A DNA stretch of 64,000 nt from Bifidobacterium angulatum DSM 20098 = JCM 7096 (GTDB taxonomy: Bacteria > Actinomycetota > Actinomycetes > Actinomycetales > Bifidobacteriaceae), in assembly GCF_001025155.1 (NCBI RefSeq), contig NZ_AP012322.1:1-64000 (forward strand), read 5' to 3'. Below, piece by piece: positions 56,830 to 64,000 of this stretch. The number at the start of each line of letters is the position of its first letter. Within the stretch, counting starts at the first letter, position 1. Below the pieces are notes generated by a model that ran no database searches, had not been told where the DNA came from, and saw only the letters and a list, made by a program, of their open reading frames with translations. The position numbers and the translations under genes are program-made.

Positions 56830-57671
56830 TGACCGACAACAACAAGGTCAAGCACCCGGCGCTGTGGACCGTTCTTTTCTCCGTCGTATCGCTGGCATGG
56901 ATCTTCCCGATCGTGCTGGTCATCATCAACTCGTTCAAGCAGAAGGCGTATATCTCCAACAACGCGTTCTCCATCCCGGCCGGTAAGGCGTTCATCGGTC
57001 TGGAGAACTATACGCGCGGCATCGAAACCACGAACTTCTTCGCCAGCTTCGGCTGGACCCTGCTGGTCACGGTCGGTTCGGTGGCTCTGATCCTGCTGTG
57101 CACCTCGATGTGCGCATGGTGGATCGTCCGTGTGAACAACTGGGCAGCCAAGCTGCTGTACACGCTGTTCCTGTTCAACATGATCGTGCCGTTCCAGATG
57201 GTGATGTTCACCCTGTCCAAGCTGGCCGACATGCTCAAGCTCAACACCCCGTGGGGCCTGTGCATCGTATACCTCGGTTTCGGCGCCGGCCTGGCCGTGT
57301 TCATCTTCACCGGCGTGATCAAGGGCATTCCGCAGGAGCTTGAGGAATCCGCCATGATCGATGGCGCGAGCGTACCGCGCATCTTCTTCCAGATCGTGGT
57401 GCCGATTATGAAGCCGAGCATCGTGTCCGTGGCGATTCTTGAAGCCATGTGGATCTGGAACGACTACCTGCTGCCGTACCTGACGCTTGATCTGGGCAAG
57501 TACAAGACCATCTCCGTCGCAGTGCAGTACCTCAAGGGCGGCTACGGCTCCGTGGATATGGGCGCTATGATGGCCTGCCTGGTTCTTGCCATCATCCCGA
57601 TCATCGTGTTCTACCTGATCTGCCAGAAGTACATCGTCAAAGGAGTAATGGCCGGTGCGGTGAAAGGCTGA
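56829..57671 (+). CDS. Sugar ABC transporter permease, MalG type
   Basis: Partner permease of 280 residues with six helices and EAA-type loop ESAMIDGASVPRIFFQIVVP (the first residues are E-S in place of E-A). C-terminus QKYIVKGVMAGAVKG is typical of MalG-like subunits. Translationally coupled to the upstream permease. Confidence 0.93.
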   Translation: MTDNNKVKHPALWTVLFSVVSLAWIFPIVLVIINSFKQKAYISNNAFSIPAGKAFIGLENYTRGIETTNFFASFGWTLLVTVGSVALILLCTSMCAWWIVRVNNWAAKLLYTLFLFNMIVPFQMVMFTLSKLADMLKLNTPWGLCIVYLGFGAGLAVFIFTGVIKGIPQELEESAMIDGASVPRIFFQIVVPIMKPSIVSVAILEAMWIWNDYLLPYLTLDLGKYKTISVAVQYLKGGYGSVDMGAMMACLVLAIIPIIVFYLICQKYIVKGVMAGAVKG

Positions 57672-57753
57672 TGCAATCAGGCATCGCACTTGCCTCACTA
57701 TAAAGCCAAACAAGGTGGTGATTGACAAAACTTCCTGACCGACAAACACCTGA

Positions 57754-57805
57754 CAACGGGATTGGGGCGGATGATCCGTACGGATCATCCGCCCCAATCC
57801 CGTTG
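57754..57805. repeat. 52-bp perfect palindrome
   Basis: Two uninterrupted 26-bp arms with no loop. The left arm is CAACGGGATTGGGGCGGATG (57754-57773) continuing ATCCGT to 57779; the right arm is its exact complement to 57805. It follows the permease operon by 82 nt, has no T-run, and shares GGGATTGGGG with the hairpin at 58808-58859. It may act as a transcription end or RNA 3' stabiliser. The rest of the gap 57672-58147 shows no gene. Confidence 0.8.
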
Positions 57806-58147
57806 TGCATAATACGGCTCGGCAGAACCGCCGTACGGGCCTGAAACGACGTATAGGAGGGGGAAAGCCCGGGCTTGCTGTGTTGCAGCGCAGGAGGGCG
57901 GTTATGCCATGCTGAGGGGCATGTGATGGGTGCCGTGATCACGCCGCAACATATCTCGCCTCCGCGAGTTGCCGAAACAATGGTCGAAGCGACGTTTCCG
58001 CCATCATCGTGGCCTTTCCGCAAGCGCAACGGAACGGCCACGAAGGCAGGTGTTCGCGTCAGTGTAGGCTGGTATTGCCAATGAATCTGCCGGGCGTCAT
58101 CTTGCCATAGTGGGGTGGCTTTGCCGCAACGAAGGGAGCATCGCTCA

Positions 58148-58762
58148 GTGAATTTTCTGTCTCCTGATTCGAAGTTCATGCAGGAGCTTCGCAATCTCAC
58201 GGATGCCATCTGGATCAACATTCTGATGGTCGTCACATCCATTCCCATAGTGACGGTCGGTGCCGCGATTACCGCGGCCCATGATGCCAACAGGCGCGCA
58301 CTGCAAGGTGAAGCCGGGGGCGTGACCCGCAACTACTTCACGGCGTTCCGTGCGAACTTCGCCGAATCGACGGCGCTGTGGGCGGTGTTCGGCATTACCG
58401 GTGCGGCACTGGCGTATGCGTGGGTGGTATTGCAGATCACGCCATTGCTGGTACCGAAAATCGGCTTGACTCTGGTCTGGATAATCGGGTTTGAATGGGT
58501 GTTCGCACTGCAAGCCCGGTTCAAGAACACGGTCGGGCGCACGTTGGCAAACGCGTTTATATTCGGCATAAACCATATTCTGCTTACTGTGGGCATGATC
58601 GTCCTTGACGCAATATGGGTCGGCCTGCTGGCGGCCTGCTGGTTCTTGTTCCCGCAAGGGCTGTTCCTGCTGGTGGTTATGGGGTACGGCACGATGATCC
58701 TGTGCCATATCCCGTTGTTGGAGCGTGGTTTCGCACAATACCTGAAGTCCGGCGAAGAATAG
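58148..58762 (+). CDS. DUF624 / YesL-like membrane protein
   Basis: Protein of 204 residues with four to five hydrophobic segments. The GTG at 58148 has AAGGGAGC 8 nt upstream. N-terminal LRNLTDAIWINILMVVTSIP and ITAAHDANRRALQGE fit the DUF624 (YesL) family, which is often encoded next to CUT1 permeases and glycan-use genes in Firmicutes and Actinobacteria. Its role is unknown; a helper of ABC import is a common guess. It is 476 nt from the permeases, so probably has its own transcript. Confidence 0.87.
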   Translation: MNFLSPDSKFMQELRNLTDAIWINILMVVTSIPIVTVGAAITAAHDANRRALQGEAGGVTRNYFTAFRANFAESTALWAVFGITGAALAYAWVVLQITPLLVPKIGLTLVWIIGFEWVFALQARFKNTVGRTLANAFIFGINHILLTVGMIVLDAIWVGLLAACWFLFPQGLFLLVVMGYGTMILCHIPLLERGFAQYLKSGEE

Positions 58763-58807
58763 GTTGATAGGGATGCCGGCGATGGCATGACGGCGTTCGC
58801 ATTGCGC

Positions 58808-58859
58808 ATATGCTTGGGCCCCAATCCCCTCCGGCAAGGGGATTGGGGCCCAAGCATAT
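58808..58859. terminator. Long hairpin between the DUF624 and LacI genes
   Basis: Perfect 23-bp arms (58808-58830 and 58837-58859; left arm begins ATATGCTTGGGCCCCAATCC) with loop CCGGCA. It lies between convergent genes and has no T-run. It shares the core GGGGATTGGGG with the palindrome at 57754-57805. Confidence 0.75.
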
Positions 58860-58908
58860 CGAATGTATGCCTTACGCGTTTATCGCAGTGCGTGCGGCGG
58901 CTGCGCGA

Positions 58909-59955
58909 TCATGCGTCGGGGTCGACATACGGTGCCGTGGTCTCGCGAAGCATGAGTTGTACCTGCGGCGTTTCGAAGCGAGGCTCGGCTGCGGCGCTGG
59001 GATGCTTGCTGTCGGAGGAAATCAAGGCGAGCGTCTTTTGTGCGGCCTTGGCGCCCATGGCATAGGGATCCTGATGCAATGTGGTCAGGCCAAGGCTGGG
59101 GGCGTATAGGTTGTCATCAAAACCGATCAGCGACAGATCCTGCGGAATGCGGCGACCGTACTGACGCAAACGGAACAATGCCGGAATCGCCAACTCGTCG
59201 TCGCACAGGCAGACCGCAGACGGGGCGGGGGAGGCGGAGATGATGCAGTTAAGCACTGCGTTGGCCGGGTCGCCGGCATGGTCGAGGGACAACGGCATAG
59301 GCGTGACCCCCGGATACGAGTTGCAGGCGTCCATAAAGCCCTGCAATCTGGCGCTCGCCGAATAACGCAGCGCGGAGCGGTCGTCCATCTCGTCATAGCC
59401 GATATAGGCGATGCGATGATGCCCCAAGGCGACAAGATGATCCACTGCGATATGTTCGGCGGCGTGATCGTCGATGCTGACGCCGGCGTCGAAGCCGTTG
59501 TTCGAAGGAATGTTGATGCCGACGATCGGCACATTCATGGACTTGAGCTTGCGGGATTCATCCGGTTCGATGTTGAAGGAGCTCACCACAACGGCATCGA
59601 CGTTGCGGCGGACCGGCAGGTCGGTGAAGAAGTTCCGGCGTTCGTCGGCGTTCGTCATGGAGAATACGGAGATGTCGTACCCTGCCGGGTGGAAGACGGA
59701 ATCAAGACCGGCGTAGATACGCGAATTGAACCAGGTGACGATGGATTCGCTCAGCAGCAGTGCGATGCGGAACGACTGCCCCGACTTCAGTGCTGCAGCG
59801 GATCGGGAAATGCGGTAGTTGAGTTTTTCCGCGGCGGCCATGACGCGCTCGCGTGTTTCCGGCAGAACAAGGTCGGGCTTGGCGAAGGCGCGTGACACTG
59901 TGGATACGGAAACCCCGGCCTCACGGGCAACTGCTTGAATGCTTGCTTGTGTCAC
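58909..59955 (-). CDS. LacI-family transcriptional regulator (second of a paralogous pair)
   Basis: Repressor of 348 residues. The GTG at 59955 is preceded by AGGAGGG, which fixes the start. Helix-turn-helix SIQAVAREAGVSVSTVSRAF (about 4-23), hinge SAAALKSGQSFRIALL, then the effector-binding domain. Close paralog of the protein at 54592-55611. It is encoded directly upstream of, but not with, malQ (same strand order malQ-lacI is head-to-tail, with a hairpin between). Likely targets are malQ and the permease module. Confidence 0.94.
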   Translation of the reverse strand: MTQASIQAVAREAGVSVSTVSRAFAKPDLVLPETRERVMAAAEKLNYRISRSAAALKSGQSFRIALLLSESIVTWFNSRIYAGLDSVFHPAGYDISVFSMTNADERRNFFTDLPVRRNVDAVVVSSFNIEPDESRKLKSMNVPIVGINIPSNNGFDAGVSIDDHAAEHIAVDHLVALGHHRIAYIGYDEMDDRSALRYSASARLQGFMDACNSYPGVTPMPLSLDHAGDPANAVLNCIISASPAPSAVCLCDDELAIPALFRLRQYGRRIPQDLSLIGFDDNLYAPSLGLTTLHQDPYAMGAKAAQKTLALISSDSKHPSAAAEPRFETPQVQLMLRETTAPYVDPDA

Positions 59956-60001
59956 GGATCCCTCCTGAAAGTGACAATGAAAAAGCTGTGATAACGATAT
60001 T

Positions 60002-60051
60002 ACGACCATTGGCGCATTCCGACCTTCCGGAAGAAATGCGCCAATGGTCGT
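60002..60051 (-). terminator. Hairpin after malQ
   Basis: Perfect 17-bp stem ACGACCATTGGCGCATT (60002-60018) with its complement (60035-60051), 16 nt after the malQ stop codon on the minus strand. No T-run. Confidence 0.7.
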
Positions 60052-60066
60052 GAAAACGGTTAACGA

Positions 60067-62244
60067 TTACTTGTTGGTGGCAGTGCCGTCTCGCATGATC
60101 TTGGACAACGATTGCACGCGAGGGGAGTCGAAGACGTCCGGCGTCAATATGACATGCTGGTTCGCATCCGCCAGAGGGACGCGCCAGTTCGAATATTCGC
60201 TGGACGTGCCCGGCTGATTCTGGCTACGATGCTCGCCGACGCCATCCACCAGTGCGGCCTGCAGCAGCAGGGACGGCGTATCGCACAGCATGGCATGCAT
60301 CGCCTCGACGATCTGCTGCTCGTGCGCCGGAACATCAGCTGCGACATCCGGGGTGATGTAGCCGCTTTCGACCAAGCGGTCCAGCATGGCGTGCTGTTCG
60401 GCTTCGGCGGACTTACGGAACGACTCGGGGTCGTCCAGCAAATGCAGTTTCTTGCGCAACTCGACATGCTCGTAGTTGAGATAGCCGGCGGTTGGCGGCA
60501 GATCGTGCGTGGTGACGGAGGCGAATGCCTGGCGGCGGTAATCGGACGGAGGCATGTACGGGTCGCCGGCGTTCGGGGAATAATCGACTCGGGCGAACCA
60601 CTCGACCTCGGTGCCGAGCACGCCATGCTCGCCAAGCACCTGGCGCACGTAATCGGGCACGGTTCCCAGATCCTCGCCGATTACCATGCCGCCGACGCGG
60701 GTCGCCTCGATGGCAAGCACGCCGAGCATGGCCTCGTAGTTGTAATTCACATAAGCGCCGTTACGGGCACCCAATCCCTGTGGAATCCACCACAGGCGGA
60801 ACAATCCGAGTACGTGGTCGATGCGCACGGCACCCGCATGCTCGTACATGAAATGAACCATTTCGCGGTATACCTGATAGCCGGTGGCCTCCAGGTAGTT
60901 CGGGTTGAACGGCGGCTGACCCCAATCCTGGCCCTGCTGGTTGTAGAAATCAGGAGGACAGCCTACGGTGACGCCACCTGCCGCGAAACGTTCCGGATTC
61001 GCCCATGCATCGGCACCGAGACCATGCACGCCCACGGCCATATCCTGGATCATGCCCAAGGCCATGCCGGAATCAAGAGCGGTCTGCTGCGCATCATTGA
61101 CCTGTTCGGTGGCGATCCACTGCAGCCAGCGGTTGAATTCGAACAGATCGCGATGTTCGGCGATGAGCTGTTGCACGGCTTCGCTGGAAACGGTGGTCTC
61201 CTTGAACCAGGGGTTGTCTCCCCACGGCGCGCCCCACACTTCGAAGCACAGGCTCCAAGCGGCGAAGGAATCCAGATCGGGGCCGGCGTTCTTCTTGAAG
61301 TCCTCGAACTGCGCTTCGCGTTCCGGGGAGCGACCGGCGTCGAAGATGATACGCAATGCCGGTCGCTTGGCATCCCATGCGGCATTGATGTCCATCGGGC
61401 CGGCGTCCTCGTTGTTGGCGGCCACGCAATCATGCAGCGCATCGACCTTCGCTCGTGCCTCCGCGTTGAGATCGGCGTATTCGGGGATGTCTTGCGGACG
61501 AATGTAGGTGACGTTGAGGAAGCGTCGGGACTCCGGCAGGTATGGCGACGGTTCCAGCGGGGAGAGCGGCGCGCAGGCGTGAATCGGGTTGATGAGCATG
61601 AAGTCCGCGCCGGACTTGGTGGCGGCGTCGGCCAGCAGGCGCTTCAGGTCGCCGTAATCGCCCACGCCCCAGGACTCGTGGGAGCGCACGGAGTACATCT
61701 GGGTCATCCAGCCCCAACGATGGTGCTCGGCGACGGCTGCCGGCACTTCGATATGCGCGGGGGCGTTGATGATGGTGGCTTCGGCGGTGCGTTCATCGGC
61801 GGTGACATGCAGGGTGTGGTAGCCCATCGGCAGAGAGCCGGGAAGCGCGATGGTGGGATGTGCGGAGTCGAGATCTGGCAGGGCGTCGAGGTCTTCCTCG
61901 AAGGTGCCGCCGTCTTCCAGGGTGATGGATGCGGTGATGTCGCAGTCGGCGTTGCAGTTGATCTCCACGGTGGTGGTTTTGCCGACCGTTGCGACGATGG
62001 TGGGTGGGATGAGCTGGGCGCGCTGGTGCCGGTCGTGGAGTTCGAGGGAATGTGCGATCGCCTCATCGGAGGATGCGTCGATGCCCAGTGCGGCGAGAAC
62101 GGCGACAAGCGCCTCGTCGCTGATTTCGGTGTATGTGCCGAGCTGGTCGAAGAAGGAGGTCGATAGTCCGCTTGCCTTGGCGAGCTGGATCAGTGGTCGG
62201 GCGAGACGTTCAGCGCTTTCTTCGCGCTGTGTGGCGTTGGTCAT
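60067..62244 (-). CDS. malQ: 4-alpha-glucanotransferase (amylomaltase)
   Basis: GH77 enzyme transferring alpha-1,4-glucan segments between malto-oligosaccharides, releasing glucose; cytoplasmic. The 725 residues from ATG 62244 (ribosome site GAGGAG) include the extra N-terminal domain (about 1-180) seen in bifidobacterial MalQ, then the barrel: WGVGDYGDLKRL, FMLINPIHACAPLSPLEPSPY, AVRIDHVLGLFRLWWIP with the nucleophile Asp, GEDLGTVPDYVR with the acid/base Glu, and SVTTHDLPPTAGYL. A LacI-type operator lies upstream. It completes the malto-oligosaccharide module. Confidence 0.95.
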   Translation of the reverse strand: MTNATQREESAERLARPLIQLAKASGLSTSFFDQLGTYTEISDEALVAVLAALGIDASSDEAIAHSLELHDRHQRAQLIPPTIVATVGKTTTVEINCNADCDITASITLEDGGTFEEDLDALPDLDSAHPTIALPGSLPMGYHTLHVTADERTAEATIINAPAHIEVPAAVAEHHRWGWMTQMYSVRSHESWGVGDYGDLKRLLADAATKSGADFMLINPIHACAPLSPLEPSPYLPESRRFLNVTYIRPQDIPEYADLNAEARAKVDALHDCVAANNEDAGPMDINAAWDAKRPALRIIFDAGRSPEREAQFEDFKKNAGPDLDSFAAWSLCFEVWGAPWGDNPWFKETTVSSEAVQQLIAEHRDLFEFNRWLQWIATEQVNDAQQTALDSGMALGMIQDMAVGVHGLGADAWANPERFAAGGVTVGCPPDFYNQQGQDWGQPPFNPNYLEATGYQVYREMVHFMYEHAGAVRIDHVLGLFRLWWIPQGLGARNGAYVNYNYEAMLGVLAIEATRVGGMVIGEDLGTVPDYVRQVLGEHGVLGTEVEWFARVDYSPNAGDPYMPPSDYRRQAFASVTTHDLPPTAGYLNYEHVELRKKLHLLDDPESFRKSAEAEQHAMLDRLVESGYITPDVAADVPAHEQQIVEAMHAMLCDTPSLLLQAALVDGVGEHRSQNQPGTSSEYSNWRVPLADANQHVILTPDVFDSPRVQSLSKIMRDGTATNK

Positions 62245-62352
62245 AATAGGTGTGCTCCTCTTCGAGTGTTTCTGCAAACGTCCCCTATTGATTCAGCGTC
62301 GACTTGGCTTCGTTTGCTGATTTCTCTATTTAGCATACAAGATAGCCTATTT

Positions 62353-62366
62353 TGACAACGATTGCA
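62353..62366 (-). promoter_or_regulatory. LacI-type operator in the malQ promoter
   Basis: On the minus strand TGCAATCGTTGTCA, a relaxed CG-centred palindrome like those at 52848 and 55697. It overlaps TTGTCA, a -35 candidate, with a TATGCT-like -10 about 15-16 nt further on. Confidence 0.55.
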
Positions 62367-62520
62367 AAAAGGTGCTTACGCATGTCTTGCACAACGTCGA
62401 TTGTGGTGCATGTCGCCGCATTTTCGCAATGAATTTTTCGCAATGAATATATATTGCATACGACTTGATGAAACCTTGATAGATACTGACTCAACTTTCT
62501 GAAGATTTTGGGAATAAAAG

Positions 62521-62554
62521 TTGACATACGGAAGTTGAGTGATGTAGGCTCAAG
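62521..62554 (+). promoter_or_regulatory. dnaK promoter with HAIR (HspR) operator
   Basis: TTGACA (62521-62526) and TAGGCT (62545-62550), 18 nt apart, form the promoter. Overlapping it is GTTGAGT-N7-GCTCAAG (62534-62554), one mismatch per half from the HspR inverted repeat CTTGAGT-N7-ACTCAAG. A further half-site-like GACTCAAC lies near 62489. This is the standard actinobacterial heat-shock control. Confidence 0.8.
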
Positions 62555-62661
62555 TTTTGGAACGGGTCGAATGACCCGGAAGGAAACGTGAGCGGGAAAC
62601 CGTAGAACGAGAACGTTGTTCCGCCGCAGCCGACGGAACCTATAAGTAAGGAGTCACAGTT

Positions 62662-64000
62662 ATGGGACGTGCAGTTGGTATTGATCTTGGCACCACGAAT
62701 TCCTGCATCGCAACGCTGGAAGGTGGCGAGCCGACCGTAATCGTCAACGCCGAAGGCATGCGCACCACGCCGTCCGTGGTGGCATTCTCCAAGTCCGGCG
62801 AAATCCTGGTCGGCGAAGTCGCCAAGCGCCAGGCCGTCACCAACGTCGACCGCACCATCAGCTCCGTCAAGCGCCACATGGGCACCGACTGGACCGTCGA
62901 AATCGACGGCAAGAAGTGGACCCCGCAGGAGATCTCCGCCCAGGTCCTGATGAAGCTCAAGCGCGACGCCGAGGCCTATCTGGGCGAGCCGGTCACCGAT
63001 GCGGTGATCACCTGCCCGGCATACTTCAACGACGCTCAGCGCCAGGCCACCAAGGACGCCGGCAAGATCGCCGGCCTGAACGTGCTGCGCATCATCAACG
63101 AGCCGACCGCCGCCGCACTGGCGTACGGCCTTGAAAAGGGCAAGGAAGACGAGCGCATCCTGGTCTTCGATCTGGGTGGCGGCACCTTCGATGTGTCCCT
63201 GCTGGAGATCGGCAAGGACGACGACGGCTTCTCCACCATTCAGGTGCAGGCCACCAACGGCGACAACCGTCTGGGCGGCGACGACTGGGATCAAAAGATC
63301 ATCGACTGGCTGGTCAGCGAAGTCAAGAACAAGTATGGCGTTGATCTGAGCAAGGACAAGATCGCCCTGCAGCGCCTGAAGGAAGCCGCCGAGCAGGCCA
63401 AGAAGGAACTGTCCAGCTCCACCAGCACCTCCATCTCCATGCAGTACCTGGCCATGACCCCTGACGGCACCCCGGTGCATCTGGACGAGACCCTGACCCG
63501 TGCCCACTTCGAGGAGATGACCTCCGATCTGCTGGGCCGCTGCCGCACCCCGTTCAACAACGTGCTGGCCGACGCCGGCATCAGCGTCTCCGACATCGAC
63601 CACGTCGTGCTCGTCGGCGGCTCCACCCGTATGCCCGCCGTCAAGGAGCTCGTCAAGGAGCTCACCGGCGGTAAGGAAGCCAACCAGTCCGTGAACCCGG
63701 ATGAGGTCGTGGCAGTCGGCGCAGCCGTGCAGTCCGGCGTCATCAAGGGCGACCGTAAGGACGTGCTGCTCATCGACGTGACCCCGCTGTCCCTCGGCAT
63801 CGAAACCAAGGGTGGCATCATGACCAAGCTCATCGAGCGCAACACCGCCATCCCGACCAAGCGTTCCGAAGTGTTCTCCACCGCCGAAGATAACCAGCCG
63901 TCCGTGCTCATCCAGGTCTACCAGGGCGAGCGTGAGTTCGCCCGCGACAACAAGCCGCTGGGCACCTTCGAGCTGACCGGCATCGCCCCGGCTCCGCGTG
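62662..64000 (+). CDS. dnaK: Chaperone protein DnaK (Hsp70), truncated by the window end
   Basis: ATP-dependent chaperone. The first 446 residues are present and the frame is open to the edge. Visible: the phosphate-1 motif [42 protein letters not shown], the phosphate-2 motif [15 protein letters not shown], the adenosine motif [14 protein letters not shown], the interdomain linker [16 protein letters not shown], and the start of the substrate-binding domain. ATG 62662 follows AAGGAG. The missing part should include the lid, probably followed by grpE, dnaJ and hspR. Confidence 0.97.
   Translation, partial: MGRAVGIDLGTTNSCIATLEGGEPTVIVNAEGMRTTPSVVAFSKSGEILVGEVAKRQAVTNVDRTISSVKRHMGTDWTVEIDGKKWTPQEISAQVLMKLKRDAEAYLGEPVTDAVITCPAYFNDAQRQATKDAGKIAGLNVLRIINEPTAAALAYGLEKGKEDERILVFDLGGGTFDVSLLEIGKDDDGFSTIQVQATNGDNRLGGDDWDQKIIDWLVSEVKNKYGVDLSKDKIALQRLKEAAEQAKKELSSSTSTSISMQYLAMTPDGTPVHLDETLTRAHFEEMTSDLLGRCRTPFNNVLADAGISVSDIDHVVLVGGSTRMPAVKELVKELTGGKEANQSVNPDEVVAVGAAVQSGVIKGDRKDVLLIDVTPLSLGIETKGGIMTKLIERNTAIPTKRSEVFSTAEDNQPSVLIQVYQGEREFARDNKPLGTFELTGIAPAPR

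Noticed and set aside
62491-63603. A 370-codon open frame on the minus strand opposite dnaK
   Set aside because: It is antisense to DnaK, whose motifs are unmistakable; high-G+C codon use leaves long antisense frames open by chance. Similar antisense frames opposite gyrB, gyrA, malQ and dnaA were discarded.

Overview
The window is bacterial and begins at the first base of dnaA. Gene order (dnaA-dnaN-recF-dciA-gyrB-gyrA-DUF3566), high G+C, Actinobacteria-type 16S/23S sequence, reliance on one shared sugar-ABC ATPase, and two large oligosaccharide-use modules all indicate a Bifidobacterium chromosome read from oriC. From memory the 16S variable regions look most like the B. adolescentis group; I could not run a search, so the species is left open.

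Layout. 1-10.7 kb: replication initiation and gyrase genes, with oriC (seven perfect DnaA boxes) between dnaA and dnaN. 11-21.5 kb: MsmK-type ATPase, DUF4032 protein, RlmB-type methyltransferase, a membrane protein with nine TQ[A/V][M/F] repeats, dcd, a Na+/H+ antiporter, tadA and a TauE/SafE permease. Two related, hairpin-rich non-coding elements lie in this stretch (about 14.1 kb on + and 17.8 kb on -). 21.7-31 kb: an alpha-galactoside module (GH36 alpha-galactosidase, ROK regulator, remnant of an MFS sugar transporter, ABC binding protein and two permeases, GH13 alpha-glucosidase). 31-33.2 kb: ilvA and a sirtuin. 33.4-50.1 kb: two rRNA operons in direct orientation inside a 5,726-bp repeat (one difference seen), enclosing a 5.3-kb island with an ABC exporter-like operon, a decayed GNAT gene, an intact GNAT gene and a frameshifted PAP2 phosphatase. 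50.3-52.7 kb: small zinc-ribbon-like protein, nitroreductase, DUF4235 protein, histidine phosphatase. 53-62.2 kb: an alpha-glucan/maltodextrin-type module (binding protein, two paralogous LacI regulators, two permeases, DUF624 protein, MalQ). 62.5 kb to the end: dnaK, truncated by the window edge, behind a HAIR-type heat-shock operator.

How the parts work together. Both sugar importers lack their own ATPase, so the MsmK-type protein at 11.2 kb probably energises both. Imported alpha-galactosides and alpha-glucosides would be hydrolysed inside the cell by the GH36 and GH13 enzymes and by MalQ. LacI-type palindromes sit on the promoters of the second module and upstream of the alpha-glucosidase. 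Several housekeeping genes (tadA, ilvA, the sirtuin, DUF4235, the phosphatase, DUF4032) have a TANNNT -10 box only 6-8 nt before the start codon, which suggests leaderless mRNAs.

Most novel-looking items: the paired structured RNA-like elements, the rRNA-bounded island, the TQ-repeat membrane protein, and a 52-bp perfect palindrome at 57.75 kb.
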